Origin: Kordiimonadales bacterium IMCC3096
Lineage (GTDB): Bacteria; Pseudomonadota; Alphaproteobacteria; Minwuiales; Minwuiaceae
DNA: 64,000 nt
Direction: 5' to 3'
NCBI GenBank assembly: GCA_016865035.1
Contig: CP018227.1
Location: 4,064,115-4,128,114 of the forward strand
The notes under the pieces are model-generated. The model ran no database searches. It saw nothing but the letters and a program-made list of their open reading frames with translations, and was not told the DNA's origin. Both the position numbers and the translations under genes were made by a program. The stretch's first letter is position 1. Every line of letters begins with the position of its first letter. Positions 37,101 through 45,661 of this stretch are shown in pieces.

Positions 37101-38006
37101 AACACGCTTGTCCAGGCTGGCCTGATCCTGCCAGCCATTGTCGAGGATCACCCGTGCGACCGAGAGGTTGAACAGGACATCGCCACCCTGGCGGAAGCGG
37201 ATGTGAATGGTACGCGGATCATCCTCCTCCAGGTCGCTGACGGTGTCGCTGCGGGTCGGGTCGATCACCACCTTGATCGCGTGCCTGTTGCGCTTGATCT
37301 TCTCGTAGGCCTGCGGGAACGTGACGAAGGGATTGGTGCCGTGCATGACGGCGACGTCACAGCCCTCGATCTCGTCGAACTGGCTCCAGGTAAAGCTCGC
37401 CTCATTGCCGAAGTTCAGCTGGTGCGCGGCACCGGCGCTGGTCAGGCAGTGTTCGGAATTGGCACCGATGGTCGGCAGGCGGAACACCAGCTTGTACAGG
37501 CTGGCCATCCAGATCGCCTCGATCATCTTCTGGCCATTGCCGTAGATGGCGACGGCATCGGGACCGACCCATTCGCGGGCATGCAGGAACAGCCAGGCGG
37601 CGCGGTCCAGCGCCTCGTCCCAGGATACTTCCTTCATCTTGCCGTCATGGCCACGGATCATCGGCACGCGAATCCGGTCGTCATCCAGACCGCGACGCAC
37701 CATCCGTGTCGCGCGTTCCGCATCGCCACCGGTCATCAGCGACGTCTTGCCCTTGACGCAGAGCCCCAGCGGCGACATCGGAACCACCCGGTCAATACCC
37801 TTTGCGTCAGGCTCGACCGTATAGGGGCACCCCACACCGCAATAGCTGCAGACGCTGGACCGGTTGCGCAGCGCATCATGGCGCAGGCGCACGCTGTCAT
37901 CCTGCCGCAGTGCCGGATTGTCGGCGACGGCGGCTACGAAATCCGCCGCGCTCATGGCCAGCAGTTCAGCGATGTCGGTGGTGGAGCGGAAAGTGTCGGC
38001 AGGCAT
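34155..38006 (-). CDS. Molybdopterin oxidoreductase with C-terminal NifU-type Fe-S carrier domain
   Basis: A 1283-residue fusion. Residues about 50-780 are a bis-MGD molybdoenzyme of the Nap/Nas/Fdh type: Cys53, 56, 60 and 83 form the 4Fe-4S site (CSYCGVGCPYTV, GLCVKGK), and Cys187 in GANSEHCLTSAG is the expected Mo ligand. The molydop-binding domain runs to about 785. Residues about 790-1180 form a region I do not recognise. Residues about 1187-1260 are a NifU C-terminal (Nfu) domain with the cluster-holding pair in SCSNCPYS (Cys1228, Cys1231). No signal peptide, so cytoplasmic. A residue 1-45 leader precedes the Fe-S site. It may be a nitrate reductase or formate dehydrogenase relative; the substrate is unknown. 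It is divergent from ugpB across an AT-rich region with an inverted repeat. Confidence 0.88.
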   Translation of the reverse strand: MPADTFRSTTDIAELLAMSAADFVAAVADNPALRQDDSVRLRHDALRNRSSVCSYCGVGCPYTVEPDAKGIDRVVPMSPLGLCVKGKTSLMTGGDAERATRMVRRGLDDDRIRVPMIRGHDGKMKEVSWDEALDRAAWLFLHAREWVGPDAVAIYGNGQKMIEAIWMASLYKLVFRLPTIGANSEHCLTSAGAAHQLNFGNEASFTWSQFDEIEGCDVAVMHGTNPFVTFPQAYEKIKRNRHAIKVVIDPTRSDTVSDLEEDDPRTIHIRFRQGGDVLFNLSVARVILDNGWQDQASLDKRVDPDSIAAFRKLVSEDRCVPEEAARRIAMPGQDIAELAATIRRYAELCAKPDESGYRPKVAFVSSMGVNQSTGSYGFSTNLNLLLLTGNVGRKGAGSMRIAGQSNATSELMMGFNGRKLVFNHDPAEASHRQALADILDIPIDNIPDHKGTPVSQMAEDDRIYCFIFVGTQMTKNMPRVGHWTRRMGRSFNIVIDSFLGEGVLDHADVLLPAMTYVERTGVIQRGDRTLQLQQQLSTPPEKAWADEQILARLAVKIAERLRNPDTAELNDLDPDVVHRTFARYLDNQDQIMPDRVFDHLVQVSRDLDMYCRLENAEGEAISHDMLRANAGMGVQWGGNGRYNVENSSGEIFPGLHQDTKTLARLVCPPDDFMARLEADLPPGTLSLISGRGRPGRQALRGRGRYNSGIKTLPIYGLDPDEHHVELHPDEAAALGLEEGIATRMVAGHGAVIAQVALNDRVARGTAFIDFVPGEVNRLTDYVEADQFTHQSLIKRTPVQLAPLRPLELALWSAPDAAALNRCIDIIFADWRATFPTDEDWVATQRDDRHGIHWLPSDQLRDPQTDAARELSEAVGAVTAFFQRYSSDPGYKAAAGDLLRGLDGEQRDRFLLVYLPLLRRLDYQSIMHPILSDFVGGVTVVDEAGNEQTLDLLSAHKSAVLEFKEEIVAIQLFVAAKRGLDLLFGANATIRRDDLAFVSGVAIPCAGDVPAHFLGISPAEIGSALLVHSRAIGNSALLMVDRKRNRAVRVDVITGVLPKDRELTKLRGMVINRKRAATGKEHCRFFDRLGELIVDYVRTGDANFEISGPVDLDWEEYREKLSFSPANKSGFVKYLVHQKISPELADAFVALGIIDATKDAKAIEEIRACTDRDTPSPALFDPDQLYAGTLAERVERVIAPVLANDGGRLDVLEIDEGIGELRVRFVGSCSNCPYSLLSMEQIVKPSLLAIPGIQRVVHRAKAREGEVFKLAPGAKAEGGIRAQT

Positions 38007-38112
38007 GTTTCAGTTCCCCAACTTCCCCGGATCTTCCTGATAACCAGAATTAGTTTGGTTGAGGCAGTTGGTCAATTTTTCGGTGATGTCTGTGTGACGA
38101 ATACTTTGGTAA

Positions 38113-38154
38113 CTGATAATCAATCTCTTTGTTTTTCTTGCCAATGATTATCAG
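38113..38154. promoter_or_regulatory. Inverted repeat in the molybdoenzyme-ugpB intergenic region
   Basis: A perfect 10-bp inverted repeat, CTGATAATCA (38113-38122) and TGATTATCAG (38145-38154), with a 22-bp pyrimidine-rich spacer. It lies in an unusually AT-rich 264-bp gap between divergent genes. Arm centres are 32 bp apart, about three helical turns, so a regulator could bind both arms on one face. The GATAAT-like halves recall Fur-type boxes, but the spacing differs. A smaller AACCA/TGGTT pair is at 38042-38060. Confidence 0.5.
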
Positions 38155-38270
38155 AAACAAATCTGCCGTGCCGGCTGCCTGAAACAAAAATGTCCCCGAA
38201 ACGTCATCGGCCCGAAACGACCCCGCCGTACCTCTTGTCCCGATTGGTACCGATCACAAAGGGGATTCCG

Positions 38271-39572
38271 ATGAAGACGCGCATTGGTCTTGTGGCTGCT
38301 GCGGCCACGCTTGCCTGGTCCACGGCCACACTGGCCGCGACCGAGATCCAGTTCTGGCACGCCATGGGTGGCGCGCTCGGGGAAAAGGTCGACGAGATCG
38401 CCGGCAAGTACAACGCTTCCCAGTCCGACTACGTTCTGAAGCCGGTCTACAAGGGCAACTACACCGAGACGATGACCGCCGCCGTCGCCGCTTTCCGCGC
38501 CGGTGAGCAGCCGCACATCGTGCAGGTGTTCGAGGTCGGCACGGCCTCCATGATGGCCGCCGGTGGCGCGATCAAGCCCGTCACCGATGTGATGAAGGAT
38601 GCGGGCGTCGCCTTCGACCAGGCCGACTACCTGCCCGCAGTCGTTTCCTACTACCAGACCCCGGACGGTGACCTGCTGTCCCTGCCCTTCAATTCCTCGA
38701 CGCCGGTCCTGTGGGTCAACAATGACCTGCTGAAGAAGGCCGGCGTGGAGAAGGTTCCGGCGACCTGGGACGAGATGTTCGCAGCCGGCGAGAAGCTGCA
38801 GGCGGCGGGACACGACTGTGCCTTCTCCTTCGGCTGGCAGAGCTGGGTGATGGTCGAGAACATGAGCGCCTGGCACAATCTGCCCATCGGCACGAAGTCG
38901 AATGGTTTCGAAGGGCTGGATACCGAGTTCACCTTCAACAACGGCACCATCACCGGCCTGCTGCAGCGGGTTGCCGATGCGGGCAAGTCGGGCATGTTCA
39001 AGTACGGCGGCCGTCGCGGCGACAGCCTGGCCCTGTTCACCACCGGTGAATGCGCCATGTGGATGAATTCCTCCGCCTACTACGCCGGGATCAAGTCTCA
39101 GGCGAAGTTCGACTTCAGCCAGTCCATGCTGCCGTACCTGTCGGACGTGGTCTCCAAGCCGCAGAACTCCATCATCGGCGGCGCGACCCTGTGGGTGCTG
39201 CGGGGCAAGGATGACGCCGACTATCGCGGTGTCGCCGAGTTCTTCAAGTATCTCTCCCGCCCGGAGATCCAGGCCGACTGGCATCAGTCCACGGGCTATG
39301 TGCCGATCACCACGGCGGCCTGGAAGCTGTCGCAGGAACAGGGCTTCTACAAGTCCAACCCCGGCACCGACACGGCGATCAAGCAGCTGAGCCTGAACAC
39401 GCCGACCGCCAATTCGCGCGGCCTGCGGTTCGGCAACTTCGTGCAGATCCGCGACATCATCAACGAGGAGATGGAAGCGATCTGGTCCGGCACGAAGTCA
39501 GCACAGAAGGCCATGGACGACGCCAAGGCCCGTGGCGACAGCCTGCTGCGGAAGTTCGAGAAGACCAACTGA
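38271..39572 (+). CDS. ugpB: sn-Glycerol-3-phosphate ABC transporter, binding protein UgpB
   Basis: The periplasmic receptor of the glycerol-3-phosphate/glycerophosphodiester importer, 433 residues. A Sec signal peptide ([20 protein letters not shown], cleavage near LAA) is followed by [40 protein letters not shown] and [20 protein letters not shown], close to the E. coli UgpB pattern. The ATG at 38271 follows AAAGGGGATT. It leads the ugpBAEC operon; a strong hairpin follows before ugpA. Phosphate control by PhoB is usual for ugp, but I could not identify a Pho box with confidence. Confidence 0.93.
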   Translation: MKTRIGLVAAAATLAWSTATLAATEIQFWHAMGGALGEKVDEIAGKYNASQSDYVLKPVYKGNYTETMTAAVAAFRAGEQPHIVQVFEVGTASMMAAGGAIKPVTDVMKDAGVAFDQADYLPAVVSYYQTPDGDLLSLPFNSSTPVLWVNNDLLKKAGVEKVPATWDEMFAAGEKLQAAGHDCAFSFGWQSWVMVENMSAWHNLPIGTKSNGFEGLDTEFTFNNGTITGLLQRVADAGKSGMFKYGGRRGDSLALFTTGECAMWMNSSAYYAGIKSQAKFDFSQSMLPYLSDVVSKPQNSIIGGATLWVLRGKDDADYRGVAEFFKYLSRPEIQADWHQSTGYVPITTAAWKLSQEQGFYKSNPGTDTAIKQLSLNTPTANSRGLRFGNFVQIRDIINEEMEAIWSGTKSAQKAMDDAKARGDSLLRKFEKTN

Positions 39573-39608
39573 CCAGCCTGACGCGCAAGACCTGCGCCGA
39601 AGATGGTG

Positions 39609-39638
39609 GCCGCCCCGCAGGCTCTCCTGCGGGGCGGC
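39609..39638 (+). terminator. Strong hairpin between ugpB and ugpA
   Basis: A perfect 12-bp GC stem, GCCGCCCCGCAG (39609-39620) with CTGCGGGGCGGC (39627-39638), around a 6-nt loop, lies in the 106 bp between ugpB and ugpA. There is no U tract. In binding-protein operons such hairpins protect the upstream mRNA or partly stop transcription, so that the receptor is made in excess over the permeases; that is the likely role here. Confidence 0.75.
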
Positions 39639-39678
39639 ATGCCTTCTGCACCTGATACCTGCTTCCGAACCGGACCAC

Positions 39679-40557
39679 ATGAACAGTTCACCCTATCGCC
39701 ACCGGATGCTGCCCTGGCTGCTGGTGCTGCCGCAGCTGGCCATCACGCTGGTCTTCTTCATCTGGCCTGCCAGTCAGGCACTCTGGCAAAGCGTGCTGCG
39801 CGAGGATGCCTGGGGTCTGTCACAGGAGTTCGTCGGCTTCGAGAACTTCGCCGACCTGTTTGCGGATCCGCTATTCCTTGAAAGCTTCCGGATCACCTTT
39901 GTCTTCAGCTTCGCCGTTGCGGCACTCTCCATGGTCCTTTCGCTGCTGCTGGCGATCAATGCCGACCGGGTGGTGCGGGGCAACAGCACCTATCGCACCC
40001 TCCTGATCTGGCCCTATGCAATCGCCCCGGCGCTGGCTGGCGTGCTCTGGTTCTTCATGTTCAATCCGACGGTCGGCATCCTGTCATGGCTGCTGAAGGG
40101 CGCAGGATATGACTGGAACCACCACGCGAGCGGCACGGATGCCATGCTGCTGGTGATCATGGCCGCCGCCTGGAAGCAGATCAGCTACAACTTCCTGTTC
40201 TTCCTTGCAGGATTGCAGGCGATCCCGAAGAGCCTGATCGAGGCTGCCGCGATCGACGGCGCGGGGCCTGTCCGGCGGTTCTGGAGCATCATCCTCCCCC
40301 TGCTGTCGCCGACGACCTTCTTCCTGCTGGTGGTGAACGTCGTCTATGCCTTCTTCGACACCTTCGGCCTGATCCATGCCACGACGGAGGGCGGTCCGGC
40401 GGGTGCGACGCAGATCCTGGTCTACAAGGTTTATTCCGACGGTTTCGTCGGCCTGGATCTGGGTGGGTCCGCAGCGCAGTCCGTCATCCTGATGACCATC
40501 GTCATCGCGCTGACTGTGGTCCAGTTCCGCTATGTCGAGCGCAAGGTGGCCTACTGA
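39679..40557 (+). CDS. ugpA: Glycerol-3-phosphate ABC transporter permease UgpA
   Basis: An inner-membrane permease of the MalF/UgpA type, 292 residues, six helices. The EAA loop that docks the ATPase is [20 protein letters not shown]. The N terminus [20 protein letters not shown] and the tail [10 protein letters not shown] match UgpA. The ATG at 39679 gives the right length, though the ribosome site is weak. Its stop overlaps the ugpE start by one base. Confidence 0.92.
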   Translation: MNSSPYRHRMLPWLLVLPQLAITLVFFIWPASQALWQSVLREDAWGLSQEFVGFENFADLFADPLFLESFRITFVFSFAVAALSMVLSLLLAINADRVVRGNSTYRTLLIWPYAIAPALAGVLWFFMFNPTVGILSWLLKGAGYDWNHHASGTDAMLLVIMAAAWKQISYNFLFFLAGLQAIPKSLIEAAAIDGAGPVRRFWSIILPLLSPTTFFLLVVNVVYAFFDTFGLIHATTEGGPAGATQILVYKVYSDGFVGLDLGGSAAQSVILMTIVIALTVVQFRYVERKVAY

Positions 40558-41405
40558 TGGTCGAGAACCGCCCGATCCTGAACGCCAATTCCCACATCCT
40601 GCTGCTGCTCGGCGTTGCCGTGACGCTGCTGCCGATCTGGATCACCTTCGTTGCCTCGACCCATGCGTCCGAGGAACTGCTGCGGGCGCCCATCCCCATG
40701 TGGCCCGGCGACCAGCTCTGGCAGAACTACGCCGAGGTACTCTCCGGCGGCATCACGGGCGCAGGCGGCGTGCCCGTGGGGGTGATGATGCTGAACAGCC
40801 TGGTCATGGCCCTGTCGATCGCCATCGGCAAGATCGCGATCTCCATCATCGCCGCCTATGCCATCGTCTATTTCCGCTTCCCGTTCCGCATGGGGGTCTT
40901 CTGGCTGATCTTCGTCACGCTGATGCTGCCCGTGGAAGTCCGCATCCTGCCCACCTTCAAGGTGGTGGCCGACCTGGGCATGCTGAACTCCTACGCAGGC
41001 CTTTCGATCCCCCTGATCGCATCCGCCACCGCCACCTTCCTGTTCCGTCAGTTCTTCATGACCGTGCCGAAGGAGATGGTGGAGGCCGCGCGCATGGACG
41101 GCGCGGGTCCGGTCCGGTTCTTCATCGATGTGCTGCTGCCCCTCTCCCGCACCAATATCGCCGCCCTGTTCGTCATCCTCTTCATCTATGGCTGGAACCA
41201 GTACCTCTGGCCCCTGCTGATCACGACGGACGAGAGCTACTACACCGTCGTCATGGGTATCCAGCGCATGGTCAGTGCCGCCGAGCAGCTGCCCGTCTGG
41301 AACCACGTGATGGCGACGGCGATGCTGGCCATGCTGCCGCCCGCGCTCATCGTCATCCTCATGCAGCGGCAGTTCATCAAGGGCCTGATCGAGACAGAGA
41401 AGTGA
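40557..41405 (+). CDS. ugpE: Glycerol-3-phosphate ABC transporter permease UgpE
   Basis: The second permease, 282 residues, MalG-like with six helices. It begins VENRPILNANSHILLLLGVA and has the EAA loop EAARMDGAGPVRFFIDVLLP and the family-typical LFVILFIYGWNQYLWPLLIT. The start ATG overlaps the ugpA TGA (TGATG), so translation is coupled. It ends with MQRQFIKGLIETEK. The ATPase gene follows after 24 bp. Confidence 0.93.
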   Translation: MVENRPILNANSHILLLLGVAVTLLPIWITFVASTHASEELLRAPIPMWPGDQLWQNYAEVLSGGITGAGGVPVGVMMLNSLVMALSIAIGKIAISIIAAYAIVYFRFPFRMGVFWLIFVTLMLPVEVRILPTFKVVADLGMLNSYAGLSIPLIASATATFLFRQFFMTVPKEMVEAARMDGAGPVRFFIDVLLPLSRTNIAALFVILFIYGWNQYLWPLLITTDESYYTVVMGIQRMVSAAEQLPVWNHVMATAMLAMLPPALIVILMQRQFIKGLIETEK

Positions 41406-41429
41406 GTCCCAAGCGATGAAAGCAGACAC

Positions 41430-42488
41430 ATGAGCACCATCGAACTGCGTGGCGTGAAGAAGTCCTATGGTGCCAACTAGGTCGTTCACGGCATCGACCT
41501 GCAGGTCCGGCAGGGCGAATTCATCGTCATCCTGGGACCGTCCGGCTGTGGCAAGTCCACGCTGCTGCGCATGGTGGCGGGACTGGAGATCATCTCGGGC
41601 GGCGAGATCCTGATCGATGGCAAGGTCGTCAATGACCTGGAACCGGCGGAGCGGGACATCGCCATGGTCTTCCAGAATTATGCCCTCTATCCGCACATGA
41701 CGGTGGAGCGGAACATGGCCTACGGTCTGAAGATCCGCGGCCTGCCGAAGGAGGAGATCGCCGAACGTGTCAGGCGAACCGCCGGGATGCTGGAACTGGG
41801 GCATCTGCTCGACAGGAAGCCGCGCGAGCTGTCGGGTGGCCAGCGTCAGCGGGTCGCGATGGGACGTGCCATCATCCGCGAGCCCCGCGTCTTCCTGTTC
41901 GATGAACCGCTCTCGAACCTCGATGCCCGTCTGCGCGTGCAGACCCGGCTGGAGATCCACCGTCTTCAGCAGGAGACGGGGATCACGTCGCTCTATGTCA
42001 CCCACGATCAGGTGGAGGCCATGACCCTGGGCCACAGGATCGTTGTCATGAACAACGGTGTGGCCGAACAGGTGGGAACGCCGGACGAGATATACGAACG
42101 CCCGGCCACCAGCTTTGTTGCGGGCTTCATCGGTGCCCCGCCAATGAGCCTGCTGACGGCGACCGTCTGTGATGATCGCCGGCAGGCGGACATCGCGCCC
42201 GGTCTGCGCCTGCCCCTGCCCCGACCGGTATCTCCGGGACTGGAGATACAGATCGGCATCCGGCCGGAGAATGTCCTGCCCTGCAACGCCGACACGGGAT
42301 CGGCCATGACCGTGGAGCATGTGGAGGTACTGGGTGCGGATCAGATCGCCCATCTGGTCCGGGACGAAGCACGGCTATGTGTGCGGCTGCCCCGCCATTC
42401 CCGTCTGTCCGCCGGCGACACCCTGAACATCGAGGTCCAGGCGGAGGCGGTGTCCATGTTCGATCAGCAGACAGGCCGTGCGATCTGA
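41430..42488 (+). pseudogene. ugpC: Glycerol-3-phosphate ABC transporter ATPase UgpC with premature amber stop
   Basis: Read from the ATG at 41430, the product is MSTIELRGVKKSYGAN, then TAG (41478-41480), then [20 protein letters not shown] in the same frame and on to a normal end at 42488. UgpC proteins usually have Glu before VxHG, so a single GAG to TAG change would explain it. After the stop everything is intact: Walker [10 protein letters not shown], signature [15 protein letters not shown], Walker [13 protein letters not shown], and a C-terminal TOBE/OB region. The next ATG, 41571, lies downstream of Walker A, so restart there would give a dead ATPase. Either this copy is inactive, the stop is suppressed, or there is a base error. 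I list it as a pseudogene with that caveat. Confidence 0.8.
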
Positions 42489-42527
42489 CCCTTTCCCTGC
42501 GGCGCGACCTCGCGTAGAAGCGCGCGC

Positions 42528-43877
42528 ATGACAACAGCATCTGACAAGACAGCTTCCGGCCGCGGCTCCGCCGCGCCGAAGATCGGCATCGTTTCCCTGG
42601 GCTGTCCCAAGGCCCTGGTGGATTCGGAACGGATCATCACCTCGCTGCGGGCGGAGGGCTATGAGCTCTCGCCCGAGTACGCCGATGCGGACGCCGTGAT
42701 CGTCAATACCTGCGGCTTCCTGGACAGCGCCAAGGCGGAAAGCCTGGAGGCCATCGGCGAAGCCATGTCCCGGAACGGTCGCGTGATCGTCACCGGCTGC
42801 ATGGGCGTGGACGAGACCGCGATCCGCCAGAGCCATCCCGGCGTTCTGGCCGTCACCGGGCCGCATCAGTACGAGCAGGTGGTCGAGGCCGTGCACGCCC
42901 ATGTGCCGCCCGCCCACGAACCCTGGCTCAACCTGGTCCCGGAAGCAGGCCTGAAACTGACTCCACGCCACTATGCTTATCTCAAGATTTCAGAGGGTTG
43001 CAATCATTCCTGCAAGTTCTGCATCATCCCTGACCTGCGCGGCAAGCTGGTCAGCCGACCAGCAGCGAAGGTGCTCTATGAGGCGGAGCGACTGGTCGAG
43101 GCCGGTGTGCAGGAACTGCTGGTGATCTCCCAGGACACCTCGGCCTATGGCGTGGATATCCGCCATGCATCAACCCCCTGGCATGGGGAGCAGATCAATG
43201 CCCATGTGTTCGACCTGGCCGAGGCGCTGGGCCGTTTCGGTGTCTGGGTCCGACTGCACTACGTCTACCCCTACCCGCATGTGGACCGGCTGATCCCGCT
43301 GATGGCGGAGGAGAAAATCCTTCCCTACATCGACATCCCGTTCCAGCACGCCAGCCCGACGGTGCTGCAGGCCATGCGCCGCCCGGCCGCGCAGGAAAAG
43401 ACGCTCGACCGGATCCGGAGCTGGCGCCATGACGTGCCGGACCTCACCCTGCGCTCCACCTTCATCGTCGGTTTCCCGGGCGAGACGGAGGCGGACTTCC
43501 AGTTCCTGCTCGACTGGCTGCAGGAGGCGCAACTGGACCGCGTCGGCTGCTTCCGCTACGAGCCTGTCGCCGGGGCAGCCGCGAACGACCTGCCGAACCC
43601 GGTGCCGGAAGAAGTGAAGGAAGAGCGCTGGCACCGGTTCATGCAGACCCAGCAGGCCATCAGCGAACAGCGCATGAAGCAGAAGATCGGCTGGGAATAC
43701 GAGGTGCTGGTCGACGAGGTCGATGAGGACGGCGCCATCGCCCGATCCAAGGCCGATGCGCCCGACATTGACGGCTGCGTCTTCATCAATGGCGAAACCG
43801 AACTGGAACCCGGTGACATGGTCCGCGTCGAGATCACCGAGGCGGACCACTACGACCTCTGGGGTCAGCTGGTCTGA
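42528..43877 (+). CDS. rimO: Ribosomal protein S12 methylthiotransferase RimO
   Basis: A 449-residue radical-SAM enzyme that adds a methylthio group to an Asp of ribosomal protein S12. It has the N-terminal UPF0004 domain with three Cys ([29 protein letters not shown]), the radical-SAM motif [16 protein letters not shown] and a C-terminal TRAM domain ([20 protein letters not shown]). SLGCPKN-type wording at the start separates it from MiaB. The ATG at 42528 has only a weak ribosome site. It stands alone after the ugp operon and converges on the ferredoxin gene. Confidence 0.95.
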   Translation: MTTASDKTASGRGSAAPKIGIVSLGCPKALVDSERIITSLRAEGYELSPEYADADAVIVNTCGFLDSAKAESLEAIGEAMSRNGRVIVTGCMGVDETAIRQSHPGVLAVTGPHQYEQVVEAVHAHVPPAHEPWLNLVPEAGLKLTPRHYAYLKISEGCNHSCKFCIIPDLRGKLVSRPAAKVLYEAERLVEAGVQELLVISQDTSAYGVDIRHASTPWHGEQINAHVFDLAEALGRFGVWVRLHYVYPYPHVDRLIPLMAEEKILPYIDIPFQHASPTVLQAMRRPAAQEKTLDRIRSWRHDVPDLTLRSTFIVGFPGETEADFQFLLDWLQEAQLDRVGCFRYEPVAGAAANDLPNPVPEEVKEERWHRFMQTQQAISEQRMKQKIGWEYEVLVDEVDEDGAIARSKADAPDIDGCVFINGETELEPGDMVRVEITEADHYDLWGQLV

Positions 43878-43906
43878 GAGGGGTCCGTCGCTGGCCCCCG
43901 TCCGCG

Positions 43907-43950
43907 CAGATCAGTTGACCCCGTTCAGATCAGTCGCTCCCGTTCAGATC
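43907..43950. repeat. Short tandem repeat between rimO and the ferredoxin gene
   Basis: Two 19-bp units, CAGATCAGTTGACCCCGTT (43907-43925) and CAGATCAGTCGCTCCCGTT (43926-43944), 17 of 19 identical, followed by a 6-bp partial third unit. It fills most of the gap between convergent genes and abuts the ferredoxin stop codon. No function is evident; slipped-strand duplication is the simplest explanation. Confidence 0.7.
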
Positions 43951-44265
43951 TCAGGCCTCCGGCGCGATGGTGAGTTTCAGGCCGTCCAGGGCGTCGGTCA
44001 TCTCGATCTGGCAGGACAGGCGGGAATTTGGCTTGTAGGTCGGCTCGTCCTCGACCAGGCCCTTCTCGTCGTCATCCTGTGCCGGCAGCCTTGCCGCCCA
44101 GGCTTCATCGACATAGACGTGGCACGTGGCACAGGCGCAGGAGCCACCGCAGATCGCATCGATCTCGTAGTCGTTGTCGCGCAGGTTCTCCATGATGGAG
44201 ATGCCGCTCTCGGCCTCCAGCGTTGATTCCGCGCCAGCGCGATTGGTGATGTGAATGACCGGCAT
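43951..44265 (-). CDS. 2Fe-2S ferredoxin (adrenodoxin/putidaredoxin type)
   Basis: A 104-residue electron carrier. The cluster ligands are in ICGGSCACATCHVYVD (three Cys) and the fourth is in NSRLSCQIEM, the pattern of vertebrate-type ferredoxins that serve cytochrome P450s or Rieske oxygenases. The ATG at 44265 gives the normal N terminus MPVIHITNRAG; the upstream in-frame extension overlaps the reductase gene. It is 28 bp downstream of the reductase gene on the same strand, so the pair forms an electron-transfer operon. Confidence 0.93.
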   Translation of the reverse strand: MPVIHITNRAGAESTLEAESGISIMENLRDNDYEIDAICGGSCACATCHVYVDEAWAARLPAQDDDEKGLVEDEPTYKPNSRLSCQIEMTDALDGLKLTIAPEA

Positions 44266-44293
44266 GCTGTCCGGGCCCTCCCTGGAATGAGTA

Positions 44294-45505
44294 TCAGACT
44301 TCCTTGATCGGTATTTCGGTGTCGGCAAGACGGGCGGCATCGACCGTGCGCCCCTCCCCGATCCACTTGCGCCCGCGCACATAGTCGGCGCCGACATTGA
44401 TGGCGTTCACGCCGGAGACCTTGCCGTCCCGCAGGTAGAAGACGGAGAAGGACCGGCTGTCAGGGCCGCCGCGCACCACCACCTGGTCATCGGGGGCGGG
44501 CAGTCCAGCCATCTGCATCTTCAGGTCATACTGGTCGGACCAGAACCAGGGCACCTCCGCATAGTCCGCGCCCTTGTCGGTGAGTTCGTTCGAAATGCAG
44601 CGGGCCTGATCGACGGCATTCTGGACCGATTCCAGTCGCACGGTCTGGCCCAGCAGCGCGTTCGGATGCCGGGTGCAGTCCCCGGCGGCAAAAATGTCCG
44701 GATCGGACGTCCGCGCCCGTGCATCGACGACGATGCCGTCATCGACCGCCAGTCCCGCATCAGCTGCCAGCGCGACCACCGGCACGACACCGATGCCGAC
44801 CAGCACGATGTCGGCGGGATGCACATGGCCATGGCTGTCCGCCACGTACTCGGCCCTGCCGTTTCCGCCGATCTCCGCAACACCGGTCTCCAGCAGGATA
44901 TGCACCCCTTCGGCCCGGTGGGCCGCCTCGTAGAAGCGCGACACCGGCTCCGCCACCGCCCGCGCCATGACCCTGTCCATCATCTCGATCACGGTCACGT
45001 CGCAGCCAAGCTTGCGCAGCGCTGCCGCAGCCTCCAGCCCGATGTAGCCACCACCGGCAATCACGACCCTGGCGCCGGACCCGGCTTTCTCCCGGATCGC
45101 GAGGGTGTCGTCGATGGTGCGAATATAGTGAACCCCTGGCAGATCGCGCCCGGCCACCGGAATCTCGCGGATCGCGGTGCCCGTACAGAGTGCCAGCCGG
45201 TCGTAGGCGAGCGATTCGCCGCCCGCCAGCGTGACTGTCTTGCCTGCCCTGTCGATCGACGTGACTTCGGTCCCCAGCCGAAGATCGACGCCCTTGTCGG
45301 CGTAGAAGCTCTCCGGCCGCAGAAAGACCTTCTCCGTCGGCACCTCTCCCATCAGCAACTGCTTCGACAGCGGCGGGCGCTCATAGGGCGGCCAGTTCTC
45401 CGCGCCGATCAGGGTGATGCGGAAGCGGTCCCCTGCCCGGGCAAGCTGGGTCGCGAGCGTGCCCCCGGCATGGCCGGCTCCGACAATCACAATATGCTCG
45501 CTCAT
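44294..45505 (-). CDS. Ferredoxin reductase (FAD-dependent pyridine nucleotide-disulfide family)
   Basis: A 403-residue flavoprotein that moves electrons from NAD(P)H to the adjacent 2Fe-2S ferredoxin. It has the FAD motif IVIVGAGHAGGTLATQLA, the family stretch NWPPYERPPLSKQLL, the NAD motif VVIAGGGYIGLEAAAALR, and DIFAAGDCTRHPN near the second FAD contact. It matches putidaredoxin/rubredoxin reductase proteins. I start at the ATG of 45505. The oxygenase served is not adjacent; the Rieske protein at 14-15 kb is one candidate. Confidence 0.92.
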   Translation of the reverse strand: MSEHIVIVGAGHAGGTLATQLARAGDRFRITLIGAENWPPYERPPLSKQLLMGEVPTEKVFLRPESFYADKGVDLRLGTEVTSIDRAGKTVTLAGGESLAYDRLALCTGTAIREIPVAGRDLPGVHYIRTIDDTLAIREKAGSGARVVIAGGGYIGLEAAAALRKLGCDVTVIEMMDRVMARAVAEPVSRFYEAAHRAEGVHILLETGVAEIGGNGRAEYVADSHGHVHPADIVLVGIGVVPVVALAADAGLAVDDGIVVDARARTSDPDIFAAGDCTRHPNALLGQTVRLESVQNAVDQARCISNELTDKGADYAEVPWFWSDQYDLKMQMAGLPAPDDQVVVRGGPDSRSFSVFYLRDGKVSGVNAINVGADYVRGRKWIGEGRTVDAARLADTEIPIKEV

Positions 45506-45661
45506 GCGCCTGGATCCTTCATCGCGCGGGCGCCGCGCTGTCACCTGACATGCGCGACCGGCCCCTTGTACATACCCAAGGCCGCACCCAAGTGGAACCC
45601 GCCGCGTGGGGTGCGATCAGTCGCCGCGTTGGTGGGGCGGACGACTGCGGTTGATGCTGCT

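Noticed and set aside
34599-38147. Plus-strand open frame of 1182 codons opposite the large molybdoenzyme gene
   Set aside because: The minus-strand product has clear catalytic and Fe-S motifs throughout; the plus-strand translation is His/Gln/Asp-rich and unlike any protein family I know, as is usual for antisense shadows in GC-rich genes.
41571-42488. Annotating ugpC as an intact shorter gene starting at ATG 41571
   Set aside because: That start lies downstream of Walker A, so the product could not bind ATP properly, and the true N-terminal coding sequence is visible in the same frame upstream of the TAG.
44666-45661. A continuous plus-strand reading of about 330 codons upstream of msbA
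   Set aside because: It runs antisense through the ferredoxin reductase gene, has no family similarity, and contains the composition expected of a GC-rich shadow frame; msbA begins near 45662.
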